DNA of 64,000 bases from Clostridia bacterium (lineage in GTDB: Bacteria > Bacillota > Clostridia > Christensenellales > UMGS416). Below, one piece after another: positions 16,586 to 25,552 of the stretch. Each line of letters opens with the position of its first letter. Position 1 is the first letter of the stretch. The translations under genes and the position numbers were made by a program. The DNA is taken from assembly GCA_016938675.1 (NCBI GenBank), contig JAFGUF010000022.1:96714-160713 (forward strand). The letters are read 5' to 3'. The notes under the pieces are model-generated. The model was given only the letters and a program-made list of their open reading frames with translations, searched no databases and was not told where the DNA came from.

Positions 16586-16594
16586 ATTATAGCA
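16586..16594 (-). promoter_or_regulatory. Extended -10 promoter of pgi
   Basis: TGCTATAAT on the minus strand (16594-16586), a TGn-extended perfect -10 with no good -35. It lies about 43 bases before the pgi start and helps to decide that start. Confidence 0.6.
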
Positions 16595-16787
16595 TATTAT
16601 TTGTTTTTTTAAAGAATAAATATACATAAAAACAATTATAAATTCCTTTGTGAAATGCTATTTTAATTCTTTTCAGCGATTAATTTGCTGCTTATCAATC
16701 AATATATTTTGCTGCTAAATTTGACTTATCTGCTTCATTCCCTGTGTAAGATACTGGTAAACTATCATTAGTTCAGTTCATTAAATA

Positions 16788-16816
16788 TTGACGGCTTCAA
16801 AAAACTGTGGTACTAT
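16788..16816 (+). promoter_or_regulatory. Promoter of the fatty-acid synthesis operon
   Basis: TTGACG (16788-16793), 17 bases, TACTAT (16811-16816), 83 bases before accB. No other promoter-like sequence of this quality lies in the 270-base gap between pgi and accB. Confidence 0.7.
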
Positions 16817-16824
16817 GTCTGCAT

Positions 16825-16843
16825 ATTAGTTAGTAGTGCTAAT
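16825..16843 (+). promoter_or_regulatory. FapR-like operator at the fatty-acid operon start site
   Basis: ATTAGTTAGTAGTGCTAAT, with TTAG/CTAA half-sites; 13 of 17 positions agree with the Bacillus FapR consensus TTAGTACCTRGTACTAA. It begins 8 bases after the -10 box, over the expected start site, where FapR would block transcription until malonyl-CoA accumulates. No fapR or fabT gene is in the window, so the regulator would be encoded elsewhere. The centre of the site deviates from consensus. Confidence 0.5.
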
Positions 16844-16898
16844 TAATAAATATTATGAGAGGAGTTATACATTTAAGAAAGGAGCATAAAAAGTAAAT

Positions 16899-17327
16899 AT
16901 GTCAAATGAAGAGATATTCGGTATTATCAATTATTTAAATTCTTTATCATTCTCAGAATTTGAACTAGAAACAGGTGACCTCAAGATACGCATAAAGAGG
17001 GATTCATCCTCTGTTAAGTATATTGAAAAACAGCCAGACGAGGCCGCCGAAGCCACTCCACAAATAAAAATTGAAGAAGATAATAACAAGCCAAGCATTT
17101 TAGCGCCTATTACCGGCGTTTATTACCAATCTTCCGCACCCGGCGAAAAGCCATTTGTAAAAGTTGGTGACACGGTTAAGGAAGGCGATGTCCTCTGCAT
17201 TCTGGAAGCAATGAAAAACATGATAGAGGTAACATCCGATAAAAGCGGGCAGATTGAGCAGATATTAGGCACAGACGGCGACTCCGTTGAAGAAGGCCAG
17301 GCTCTCTTTATCTTCAAGGGAGAGTAG
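16899..17327 (+). CDS. accB: Biotin carboxyl carrier protein of acetyl-CoA carboxylase
   Basis: 142 residues. An N-terminal segment and acidic linker (1-65) lead to the biotinyl domain (67-142) beginning ILAPITGVYY and carrying the biotin lysine Lys106 in CILEAMKNMIEV. The usual AMKM is AMKN here. First gene of the fatty-acid operon. The nearest good Shine-Dalgarno, AAAGGAG at 16878-16884, is 14 bases from the ATG, an unusually long spacing, but an in-frame stop at 16887 leaves no closer start. A 13-codon frame at 16855-16896 ends just before accB and may only be chance. Confidence 0.95.
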   Translation: MSNEEIFGIINYLNSLSFSEFELETGDLKIRIKRDSSSVKYIEKQPDEAAEATPQIKIEEDNNKPSILAPITGVYYQSSAPGEKPFVKVGDTVKEGDVLCILEAMKNMIEVTSDKSGQIEQILGTDGDSVEEGQALFIFKGE

Positions 17328-17330
17328 CAG

Positions 17331-18689
17331 ATGAATACAGTGCTTATTGCAAACCGCGGAGAGATTGCGGTTCGCATAATAAGAACATGCAAAAAGCTTG
17401 GACTTAATTCAATTGCTGTCTACTCCGAAGCCGACAAAGATGCCTACTATACCAGAATCGCAGATCAGGCGGTTTGCATCGGCCCCGCTAAGGCCGAAAA
17501 AAGCTATCTGAATATAGATGCCATAATGACAGTAGCCAAGGTATACAATGCCTGTGCCATCCATCCCGGTATAGGATTTCTTTCCGAAAACTCCGATTTT
17601 CAGAGAGCATGTGAGGAATCCGGAATTATATTTATCGGCCCTGACGCCCTTTCGATGGACTTATTAGGCGACAAGGCGCATGCAAGGCAGCTGATGATAG
17701 ATAACGATATACCTGTGCCGATGGGCTCAGACGGCGAAATAAACGACTATGACGAAGCGAAAGCTTTGGCGGACAGAATTGGCTATCCAGTTATTATTAA
17801 GGCTTCCCATGGCGGTGGTGGCGGTGGAATCAGAATAGTCCACGACCCTGAAAAATTTAAAAGTGAATTTATGCTTGTAAAAAAAGAGGCTCTTGCATCA
17901 TTCGGAAGCGAAAGCGTATATATTGAGCAATACCTCCAAAAAACAAGGCATATAGAAGTACAGATACTGGCTGATGGCCACGGGAATGTTCTGCATTTCG
18001 GTACAAGGGAATGCAGCATGCAGAGAAAGAACCAGAAGCTAGTTGAGGAAGCACCAGCGCCATTTATACCTGAAAGCATCAGGCATGAAATGGAGATGTG
18101 CGCAGTAAAAATAGCGGAAATCGCGAAATATAAAAATGCCGGAACAGTTGAGTTTCTGTTAACGGAAGATAATAAATTCTACTTCATGGAGATGAACACA
18201 CGAATTCAGGTGGAACATCCCGTAACAGAAGCAGTATATGGAATAGATTTGATAAAAGGCCAGATTCAGATTGCGCTTAACCATAAGTTTGCATTGGAAC
18301 AAAAGGATATCAATGCCAGCGGACACGCAATCGAATGCAGGATAAACGCGGAAAACCCGGAAAAGAATTTCGCTCCCAGCCCAGGCAGGATAAAATCCAT
18401 GCAGCTGCCGGGAGGTTTTGGAGTAAGGGTAGACAGCGGATATGCCGACAAAGATAAAATATCGCCCTTTTACGACTCCATGATACTAAAGGTGATATGC
18501 CATGGACAGACCAGAGATGAGGCCATTGCAGCATCATGCCAGGCTCTTTCTGAACTCGATATTCAAGGCGTTGATATAAACTCCGATTTCGCAAAAACAA
18601 TATTGAAGCATGAAGATTTCAAGACCGGCAATGTCCATACAAAGTGGATAGAGCAGGTGCTTTATGCGCAGGTATTCAAAAAAGCGTGA
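17331..18689 (+). CDS. accC: Biotin carboxylase subunit of acetyl-CoA carboxylase
   Basis: 452 residues, the usual length. ATP-grasp enzyme that carboxylates biotin on AccB using bicarbonate and ATP. Landmarks: VLIANRGEIAVRIIR at the start, IHPGIGFLSEN, the glycine-rich ATP loop ASHGGGGGGIRIV, RECSMQRKNQKLVEEAP, and EMNTRIQVEHPVTE near 290. It follows accB by 3 bases with GGGAG upstream. Complete, with no missing catalytic motif seen. Confidence 0.97.
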   Translation: MNTVLIANRGEIAVRIIRTCKKLGLNSIAVYSEADKDAYYTRIADQAVCIGPAKAEKSYLNIDAIMTVAKVYNACAIHPGIGFLSENSDFQRACEESGIIFIGPDALSMDLLGDKAHARQLMIDNDIPVPMGSDGEINDYDEAKALADRIGYPVIIKASHGGGGGGIRIVHDPEKFKSEFMLVKKEALASFGSESVYIEQYLQKTRHIEVQILADGHGNVLHFGTRECSMQRKNQKLVEEAPAPFIPESIRHEMEMCAVKIAEIAKYKNAGTVEFLLTEDNKFYFMEMNTRIQVEHPVTEAVYGIDLIKGQIQIALNHKFALEQKDINASGHAIECRINAENPEKNFAPSPGRIKSMQLPGGFGVRVDSGYADKDKISPFYDSMILKVICHGQTRDEAIAASCQALSELDIQGVDINSDFAKTILKHEDFKTGNVHTKWIEQVLYAQVFKKA

Positions 18690-18721
18690 TTTATTCGCGC
18701 AGTTAAAGCGGAGAAATGTCA

Positions 18722-19540
18722 ATGAAACTATTTGACGAAAATATAAACACAGCCAAAGACTTAACAGAAATTAAGAAACCAGAATTTTTAAAGTGCTCAG
18801 AATGCGGCAGAGAGATACTTAAAGAGCTGGTTCACTCCAACCTGTCCACATGCGTATACTGCGGATATCTTTTTCGCGTACCGGCAAAAAATAGAATCGA
18901 CATGATCGCCGACAAAGAGACCTTCATTGAAATTGGAGCCGAGAAAACAAGTACAGATCCGCTCAATTTCCCGGATTACCCTGATAAGCTGGAGAAGGCA
19001 AAGGAAGCCTCCGGCATGAATGAAGCAATAATTACCGGAATATGCAAAATCGGCGGATACAAAGCAGGCCTTGCCGTAATGGATTCATACTTCATGATGG
19101 GCAGCATGGGCCAGATGGTGGGCGAAAAAATAACAGACCTTGCTGAGGAATGCACAAAGCAGAATCTTCCCTTGATTATTTTTTCAGCTTCGGGCGGAGC
19201 AAGAATGCAGGAAGGCATAATATCGCTTCTCCAGATGTCACGTACCACCGCAGCATTAAACAGAATGCATGATGCCGGGCTGCCTTATTTAAGCGTGCTG
19301 ACAAATCCTACAACAGGCGGAGTGACGGCTAGCTTTGCAATGCAGGGCGACATCATTATCTCTGAACCCAAGGCTTTAATAGGCTTTGCAGGTCCAAGAG
19401 TTATACAGCAGACTGTAAAGGACAAACTGCCCGAAGAATTCCAGACAGCGGAGTTTCTATTAAAGCAGGGCATGATAGACCGGATAGTAGAGCGCAGGGA
19501 GCTGAGGACAGTGCTTGCGCAGATATTATCGCTTCACTGA
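18722..19540 (+). CDS. accD: Acetyl-CoA carboxylase carboxyltransferase, beta subunit
   Basis: 272 residues from ATG 18722; an ATG six bases earlier is too close to the GCGGAG ribosome site. The N-terminal zinc ribbon (CSECGREI, CVYCGYLF) is followed by the crotonase-fold domain with SASGGARMQEGI and NPTTGGVTASFAM. With AccA it transfers the carboxyl group from biotin to acetyl-CoA. Somewhat shorter than E. coli AccD (about 300), mainly at the C-terminus. Confidence 0.96.
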   Translation: MKLFDENINTAKDLTEIKKPEFLKCSECGREILKELVHSNLSTCVYCGYLFRVPAKNRIDMIADKETFIEIGAEKTSTDPLNFPDYPDKLEKAKEASGMNEAIITGICKIGGYKAGLAVMDSYFMMGSMGQMVGEKITDLAEECTKQNLPLIIFSASGGARMQEGIISLLQMSRTTAALNRMHDAGLPYLSVLTNPTTGGVTASFAMQGDIIISEPKALIGFAGPRVIQQTVKDKLPEEFQTAEFLLKQGMIDRIVERRELRTVLAQILSLH

Positions 19541-19566
19541 CAAATATGGACGAAAAGGAGAAAAAT

Positions 19567-20400
19567 ATGCAGGCATACATCCCGCAGGCGGACAATATTG
19601 AAATTTCAGCTGCATGGAAAAAAGTCCAAACGGCCAGAATGCAGAACCGCCCGCAGTCCAGAGACTACATAAATGCTCTTTGCCAAGATTTCTTTGAAGT
19701 GAAGGGCGACAGATGCCTGGGCGATGACGACGCGATAGTTACAGGCATTGGAAGAATAAATGAAACCGTATTTACAATAATAGGCCAGCAGAAAGGCATA
19801 ACAATAGAGGAAAAGAAGGCTTGCAGTTTTGGCATGGCAAACCCGGAAGGCTATAGAAAATCCATGCGTGCCATACGGCAGGCTGAAAAATTCAATCGCC
19901 CCATACTCACTCTGATTGATACGCCCGGTGCATTCTGCGGAATAAAGGCGGAGGAAAAGGGCCAGGGAACAGTAATAGCAGAGCACCTGCAGCTGATAGC
20001 CAGCGCGAAAGTACCCGTGATAGCTGTAGTTTTAGGCGAAGGCGGAAGCGGCGGCGCATTGGCTCTTGCGCTCTCTGACAAACTGGCGCTGCTTGAAAAC
20101 AGCTACTTTTCTGTAATTTCGCCGGAGGGCTGTGCCTCGATACTTTTTAAGGATTCATCGAAAGCTCAGCTGGCTGCTGAAAGCCTGTGCCTTACTCCTG
20201 ATGACCTTATAAAGTTCGGTATAGCAGACGATATAATCAAGGAAAAGCCGGGCTATTCGCGGGAAAACATGGCCTATACTGTATATAAGGTAAAGCAGAA
20301 AATCAAGGAATATATAGATGAGCTCAGCAGCTATTCAGGCGAAGATCTGGTAAAGCGCAGATATGAGAAGCTTCTTAACATGAAAGGATTCAACAATTGA
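19567..20400 (+). CDS. accA: Acetyl-CoA carboxylase carboxyltransferase, alpha subunit
   Basis: 277 residues from ATG 19567, chosen because AAGGAG lies exactly six bases before it; an in-frame ATG at 19546 has no such site. Contains DYINALCQDFFEVKGDR, LIDTPGAFCGIKAEEKGQG and GEGGSGGALAL, the standard AccA signatures. The stop overlaps the TTG start of fabH (TTGA), so the acc and fab halves of the operon are translationally coupled. Confidence 0.95.
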   Translation: MQAYIPQADNIEISAAWKKVQTARMQNRPQSRDYINALCQDFFEVKGDRCLGDDDAIVTGIGRINETVFTIIGQQKGITIEEKKACSFGMANPEGYRKSMRAIRQAEKFNRPILTLIDTPGAFCGIKAEEKGQGTVIAEHLQLIASAKVPVIAVVLGEGGSGGALALALSDKLALLENSYFSVISPEGCASILFKDSSKAQLAAESLCLTPDDLIKFGIADDIIKEKPGYSRENMAYTVYKVKQKIKEYIDELSSYSGEDLVKRRYEKLLNMKGFNN

Positions 20401-21371
20401 GTATTAACACAAAAATAACAGGTGTAGGGTCATATCTTCCCGAAACAATTGTTACAAACGCAATGATTGAGGATATACTTGACACATCCGATGAATGGAT
20501 AATCAAAAGGACAGGAATAAGGCAACGCAGAGTAGTAAAGGACGAAACCACAACATATATGGCGGTGGAAGCCGCGAAAAGAGCAGTAGAAAATGCGGGA
20601 ATTAAATCAGAAAATATAGAGCTGATAATAGGCTCTACAATATCAGGCGACGTATCCAGTCCAGCAATAGCCTCCTATGTGCAAAGAACATTGGGATGCG
20701 AAAATGTGGCTGCTATGGATGTGGCTGCCGGCTGCACGGGCTTCATCTATGCGATGGCGACCGCCATTTCATTGATGGAGACATTGAACAAGAATACTGC
20801 CGTGGTAGTAGCATCTGAAAATCTTTCCTGCCGCTCAGACTGGAGCGATAGATCATCATGCATACTCTTCGGCGACGGGGCAGGCGCAGTTGTAATAGAA
20901 AGAAGTGAATCAAACTCAATCTATCACCCTGTGCTTCACGCAATACCTGATACCGACGATGTATTGTACGTAGCCAGCTCAAAGTATGCACATCCCTGGA
21001 GTAAAGACATAGCTACAGATGACTGCGCAATTAGAATGGACGGCAAGAAGGTATTTGCTTTCGCCGTTGACGCAGTGGAAAAGACCCTGAATGAACTTAC
21101 AGAGCTATGCGGCGACAAACCAATAACAAAGATAATTCTTCATCAGGCAAACAACAGAATTATCAGGTATGCGGCGACATCATCAAGCTATGACAAGGAT
21201 CAGTTCTTTGTAAATGTAGACAGGCTCGCAAACACGTCCTCTGCATCAATACCTCTTGCAATAGATGAAGCAGCAAGAGAAGGATGGCTAAAAAAAGGAG
21301 ATGTGGTGGCACTTGTCGGTTTCGGTGCCGGCTTATCCTACGGCGGAATAATTATCGAATGGGCTATATAA
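20397..21371 (+). CDS. fabH: 3-oxoacyl-ACP synthase III
   Basis: 324 residues. Condenses acetyl-CoA (or branched primers) with malonyl-ACP to start each chain. The catalytic triad is Cys113 (DVAAGCTGF), His249 (ILHQAN) and Asn279 (RLANTSSAS). TTG start overlapping the accA stop, with AAAGGA eight bases upstream. The spacer to acpP contains the hairpin at 21376-21400. Confidence 0.96.
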   Translation: MSINTKITGVGSYLPETIVTNAMIEDILDTSDEWIIKRTGIRQRRVVKDETTTYMAVEAAKRAVENAGIKSENIELIIGSTISGDVSSPAIASYVQRTLGCENVAAMDVAAGCTGFIYAMATAISLMETLNKNTAVVVASENLSCRSDWSDRSSCILFGDGAGAVVIERSESNSIYHPVLHAIPDTDDVLYVASSKYAHPWSKDIATDDCAIRMDGKKVFAFAVDAVEKTLNELTELCGDKPITKIILHQANNRIIRYAATSSSYDKDQFFVNVDRLANTSSASIPLAIDEAAREGWLKKGDVVALVGFGAGLSYGGIIIEWAI

Positions 21372-21375
21372 CATG

Positions 21376-21400
21376 ATATTAGGGCGCAAGCCTTTAATAT
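21376..21400 (+). other. Intercistronic hairpin with GCAA tetraloop upstream of acpP
   Basis: ATATTAGGGC and GCC(T)TTAATAT pair around a GCAA tetraloop, with one G-U pair and one bulge. It sits between fabH and acpP with no U-run after it, so it is not a terminator. Likely an mRNA processing or stability element that sets acpP levels. Confidence 0.5.
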
Positions 21401-21440
21401 AAAACAAACATTATTATTTATTTTGAAAGGTATTATAAAA

Positions 21441-21659
21441 ATGAAAGAACAAATTATAGCAATTTTAATGGAACAATTAGATTTAGAAAGAGACGACATC
21501 AAGGACGATTCAGACTTTGTAGAAGACCTCGAGATGGATTCACTGGACATGATGGAACTGGTAATTGAAATCGAAAAAAAATTGGGCCTTTCCATTGACA
21601 ATGAAAAGCTCTCTGAAATCCACTGCATGAATGACCTGATGGAATACATCGAGGCATAA
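21441..21659 (+). CDS. acpP: Acyl carrier protein
   Basis: 72 residues from ATG 21441; a frame from TTG 21423 would include the ribosome site GAAAGG. The phosphopantetheine serine is Ser34 in LEMDSLDMMEL, and the composition is strongly acidic (DDIKDDSDFVEDLEMD). Carries the growing acyl chain among the Fab enzymes. Ends 1 base before fabK. Confidence 0.96.
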   Translation: MKEQIIAILMEQLDLERDDIKDDSDFVEDLEMDSLDMMELVIEIEKKLGLSIDNEKLSEIHCMNDLMEYIEA

Positions 21660-21660
21660 A

Positions 21661-22614
21661 ATGACTGCCAAGCAAAGAATAACAGAAATGTTCAATATCC
21701 GATACCCCATTATCCAGGGCGGCATGGCCTGGGTATCGGATGCCTCTTTGGCGGCAGCTGTATCTGAAGCGGGAGGCCTAGGCGTGATAGCCGCGGGCAA
21801 CGCACCGGCCAACTGGGTAAAAGAGCAGATTGAACTACTAAAAAGCAAAACGGATAAGCCCTTTGGCGTAAACGTTATGCTGCTAAGCCCATTTGTGGAT
21901 GAAGTAGCTCAGGTAGTTGTAGAATCTAAAGCAGACGTTATTATAACAGGTGCCGGCAACCCTGCAAAATACATGAAAATGTGGCAGGATACAGGGGCAA
22001 AGGTTGTGCCTGTGGTAGCCAGCAGCGCACTTGCAGCAATGATGGAAAAGATGGGCGCGGATGCCGTTGTAGCCGAAGGCTGCGAAGCAGGCGGACATAT
22101 TGGCGAGCTGACTACAATGGTGCTTGTTCCCGATATACTTCAATCAGTAAGTATACCTGTAGTAGCGGCTGGCGGAATATATGACAGCAGAACAGCGCTT
22201 GCAGCATTCTGTCTTGGCGCAGACGCCATTCAGGTCGGAACTCGCTTCATAATGGCTTCAGAGTGCAATGCTCACCAGAACTACAAAGACAAAATAAAGA
22301 AAGCAAAAGACATAGACAGCAAAGTGACAGGGCGCGTAACAGGCCACCCAGTCCGCCTGATACGCAACGCCTTAGCCAGAAAAATGCTGGCGGCTGAATA
22401 TGAAGCTAATGCCGTTGAAGTTTTAGAAGAGATGGGCTCAGGCTCATTGCGCGCAGCCGTAGTCGAAGGCGACATCAAGGAGGGCTCATTTATGGCCGGA
22501 CAGGTTGCATGCATGCTGAATGATGAAATGAGCGCAAAGGAAATAATTGAAGAGATATTCTCAAACGAAAAAATGACTGCTGTGCTTAAAGATGCATCAA
22601 GATTCATTAAATAA
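21661..22614 (+). CDS. fabK: FMN-dependent enoyl-ACP reductase II
   Basis: 317 residues, TIM-barrel of the nitronate-monooxygenase superfamily. Visible: YPIIQGGMAWVSD, SEAGGLGVIAAGN, ITGAGNP, GCEAGGHIG, VVAAGGIYD and GADAIQVGTRFI. It reduces enoyl-ACP in the last step of each elongation cycle and replaces FabI, of which there is no copy in the cluster. GAGG lies six bases before the ATG. Confidence 0.95.
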   Translation: MTAKQRITEMFNIRYPIIQGGMAWVSDASLAAAVSEAGGLGVIAAGNAPANWVKEQIELLKSKTDKPFGVNVMLLSPFVDEVAQVVVESKADVIITGAGNPAKYMKMWQDTGAKVVPVVASSALAAMMEKMGADAVVAEGCEAGGHIGELTTMVLVPDILQSVSIPVVAAGGIYDSRTALAAFCLGADAIQVGTRFIMASECNAHQNYKDKIKKAKDIDSKVTGRVTGHPVRLIRNALARKMLAAEYEANAVEVLEEMGSGSLRAAVVEGDIKEGSFMAGQVACMLNDEMSAKEIIEEIFSNEKMTAVLKDASRFIK

Positions 22615-22626
22615 GGATACTATATT

Positions 22627-23550
22627 ATGAAAAGAGCAATACTGTTCCCTGGACAGGGAGCGCAGGAAACCGGCATGGGAAAAGACCTATATGAAAGCAG
22701 CGCAGTATACAGGGAAGTTTTTGATTCCATAGATGCAGGGCTTGACTTCTCACTCAAGGAATCCTGCTTTGAAGGCGTGAATATGGACAAAAGTGAATAT
22801 GTTCAGCCTGCAATATATGCCCATTCTGTAGCGCTGCTTAAAGCACTTGGAATCGGCGCGGATATATACGCGGGGCTTTCGCTTGGCGAGTATTCCGCAA
22901 TGACGGCTGTAAACATGCAAGACGCCGTAAAGGGCGCTCAGCTGGTAAACCAAAGAGGAAACATTATGGACTCTGCTGTGGAATATGGCAAAGGCGGCAT
23001 GATGTCCGTACTGGGCCTTGATATGGAATCTGTTGAAAAAGCACTGGCAGAGTATGGCAACATCTGGGTAGCCAATCACCTTTCGGAGGGCAATATAATA
23101 ATAGCAGGCGAAAAAGAAAGCGTAGAGAAATCTGAAAGCAGATTTATTGAACTGGGCGCGAAGACAATAGTCCTGAATACCAGCGGACCGTTCCACACGC
23201 CTATGCTTGAAAGCGCAGCCGAAAAATTCATAGAGCATTTGAAGAAGGCCGATTTCAAAGAACCTGACGCAATTATTTATTCAAATTATACAGCAATGCC
23301 CTATGAAAGCGCAGCCGATGCACCACATCTGCTTTCAAAGCAGATGTCAAACCCTGTAAGATGGCATGAGATAACTGAAAAGCTCATAGCCCTAGGCGTA
23401 GATGAGTTTGTGGAAATAGGCCCATCAATGGTGCTGAGCAAGATGCTGAAAAGAAGGCTTAAGGAAAGCGACGTAAAAATTCATTCAGTAAGAAACCTGA
23501 AGACATTTGAAAAATATTTGGAAGAACAAAAGGAGACGTATAATGGCTAA
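22627..23550 (+). CDS. fabD: Malonyl-CoA:ACP transacylase
   Basis: 307 residues. The nucleophile is Ser85 in GLSLGEYSA; the N-terminal LFPGQGAQETGMG and the later GPFHTPML with its catalytic histidine are standard. Loads malonyl groups onto ACP. The 3' end overlaps the fabG start by 8 bases. Confidence 0.96.
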   Translation: MKRAILFPGQGAQETGMGKDLYESSAVYREVFDSIDAGLDFSLKESCFEGVNMDKSEYVQPAIYAHSVALLKALGIGADIYAGLSLGEYSAMTAVNMQDAVKGAQLVNQRGNIMDSAVEYGKGGMMSVLGLDMESVEKALAEYGNIWVANHLSEGNIIIAGEKESVEKSESRFIELGAKTIVLNTSGPFHTPMLESAAEKFIEHLKKADFKEPDAIIYSNYTAMPYESAADAPHLLSKQMSNPVRWHEITEKLIALGVDEFVEIGPSMVLSKMLKRRLKESDVKIHSVRNLKTFEKYLEEQKETYNG

Positions 23551-24277
23551 AACAGCGCTTGTTACCGGCGCATCAGGCGGAATAGGCCAGGCAGTGGCCG
23601 CAGAGCTTGCATCCATTGGCTTCGACATAGGAATACATTACAATTCAAATGAAGCTAAGGCGATTGAAACCAAACACATAGTCGAATCCTATGGGCAGAA
23701 AGCCTTGCTGCTTAAGGCCGATCTAAAATCATCAGAGGAATGCAGCTTTATTGTGCAAAAATGCATTGATGAGTTAGGCGGGATCTATGCACTTGTCAAT
23801 AACGCAGGCATCACAAAAGACGGCCTTGCTATGCGCATGAGCGATGACGATTTTACGGAAGTTATTGCAGCAAATTTAAACTCATGCTTTTATATGACAA
23901 GAGCCGCCCTTCCCCACCTTCTTAAAAAGCGTGAGGGCAGGATAGTTAATATATCATCTGTAATCGGACTAACCGGCAATGCAGGACAGGCTAATTATGC
24001 TGCTTCAAAGGCCGGGATAATAGGCTTCACCAAATCTATAGCAAAGGAAGCGGCATCCCGCAATATATGCGTGAACGCAGTTGCCCCGGGATACATTGTT
24101 ACTCCCATGACTGAAACATTGAATGACAAGGTAAAAGAAACAATTCAAGAGAAGATACCTCTTAAGCGCCTAGGCACTCCGGAAGATGCCGCTAATATCG
24201 TGGGCTTCCTCTGCTCCGAAAAAGCAGGTTATATCACGGGCCAGGTCATCTGCGTAGACGGCGGCATGATAATTTAA
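23543..24277 (+). CDS. fabG: 3-oxoacyl-ACP reductase
   Basis: 244 residues from ATG 23543, preceded by AAAGGAG. The longest frame starts 12 codons earlier, inside fabD, and is rejected. Short-chain dehydrogenase: cofactor loop TGASGGIGQ (9-17), NNAG at 86-89, catalytic serines near 138, Tyr152 and Lys156 in YAASK. NADPH-dependent reduction of 3-oxoacyl-ACP. Confidence 0.96.
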   Translation: MAKTALVTGASGGIGQAVAAELASIGFDIGIHYNSNEAKAIETKHIVESYGQKALLLKADLKSSEECSFIVQKCIDELGGIYALVNNAGITKDGLAMRMSDDDFTEVIAANLNSCFYMTRAALPHLLKKREGRIVNISSVIGLTGNAGQANYAASKAGIIGFTKSIAKEAASRNICVNAVAPGYIVTPMTETLNDKVKETIQEKIPLKRLGTPEDAANIVGFLCSEKAGYITGQVICVDGGMII

Positions 24278-24299
24278 CTCTGGAAAGGAAATTTAGATT

Positions 24300-25529
24300 A
24301 TGGCAAATCGCGTAGTTATTACCGGTATGGGGGCCGTTTGCCCTCTGGGCGATAATATCGCTGAAATATATGAAAACGCAAAAAACGGTGTGTGCGGCAT
24401 TGTTCCTGCCACGATGTTTGACACGGAACAAATAAACAATGTACACTTCGCGGGAGAAGTGAAGGACTTCGACCCCAGTCAATACATCGCCAAGCGTGAA
24501 GCAAGAAGGCTCGACAGATTCGCACAGTTTGCAATATACGCTGGCATGCAGGCGTTTGAAGACTCCGGCCTTGCAGAATATGACCCCTACAGGGTAGGCG
24601 TGATACTAGGCAGCGGCATGGGCGGGCTTGAGACCATTTGCGAACAGAACGAATCAATGATTACATCGGGAATGAACACAGTATCATCTCTGTTTATCCC
24701 TAAGTCAATCATAAACCTAGCTGCCGGCAGCCTAGCTATAAAGCTGAATCTGAACGGACTGTGCTACAGTGTTGTCTCGGCCTGCGCTTCGGGGACAGAT
24801 GCAATAGGCCTAGCCTACCAAGCAGTAAAAAACAATCAGGCTGACGCTGTGCTTGTAGGCGGCGCAGAGGCAGTTATCGGCAATCTCGGTGTCCAGGGAT
24901 TCAACCAAATGGGTGCACTTTCGAATTCTGATAAACTGGAAAGAGCCAGCATACCATTTGATAAGGAGCGTAACGGCTTCGTAATGGGTGAAGGGGCGGC
25001 ATTCATGCTGGTAGAAAGCTATGAGCATGCGCAAAAGCGAAACGCCCATATTTACGGCGAAATAGCAGGATTCGGGCAGACATGCGACGCGAATCACATA
25101 ACAGCGCCAATGGAGGGCGGTATACACGCGGCTAGAGCCATGGAAATGGCTGTAGAAGAAGCAGGCATAGCAAAGGAGAAAGTCGGCTATATCAATGCCC
25201 ACGGCACAGGAACACCGCTTAACGATAAAACCGAAACATCCGCCATAATTACCTGCTTTGGTGATCACAGCAAAAGCATTGCGGTATCCTCAACCAAGTC
25301 AATGACCGGCCACTTGCTGGGAGCAGCGGGCGCCATAGAAGCCATACTCACGGTTATGTCATTAGGCGAATCAATAGCTCTTCCAACTATAAACTATCAG
25401 ATCCCTGATGAAGAATGCACACTAAATTATGTGCCAAATAAACGGCAGGCAATTTCCTGTGAATACGCAATATCCAATTCATTGGGCTTCGGCGGGCACA
25501 ACAGCTCCCTGCTGTTTAAAAAGGGCTAA
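24300..25529 (+). CDS. fabF: 3-oxoacyl-ACP synthase II
   Basis: 409 residues. Elongating condensing enzyme with the Cys-His-His triad: Cys162 in VVSACASGTDAIG, His in INAHGTGTPLND and His in SMTGHLLGAAGA. AAAGGAAA precedes the ATG. The only elongating KAS in the operon, so it probably serves all chain lengths unless a second copy exists elsewhere. Confidence 0.96.
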   Translation: MANRVVITGMGAVCPLGDNIAEIYENAKNGVCGIVPATMFDTEQINNVHFAGEVKDFDPSQYIAKREARRLDRFAQFAIYAGMQAFEDSGLAEYDPYRVGVILGSGMGGLETICEQNESMITSGMNTVSSLFIPKSIINLAAGSLAIKLNLNGLCYSVVSACASGTDAIGLAYQAVKNNQADAVLVGGAEAVIGNLGVQGFNQMGALSNSDKLERASIPFDKERNGFVMGEGAAFMLVESYEHAQKRNAHIYGEIAGFGQTCDANHITAPMEGGIHAARAMEMAVEEAGIAKEKVGYINAHGTGTPLNDKTETSAIITCFGDHSKSIAVSSTKSMTGHLLGAAGAIEAILTVMSLGESIALPTINYQIPDEECTLNYVPNKRQAISCEYAISNSLGFGGHNSSLLFKKG

Positions 25530-25552
25530 AAACATAACGAAAGGCAAAGCAG

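Noticed and set aside
16855..16896. 13-codon ORF directly before accB as a leader peptide
   Set aside because: No Shine-Dalgarno for its ATG and no amino-acid run of the kind seen in attenuators; it mainly reads through the accB ribosome site.
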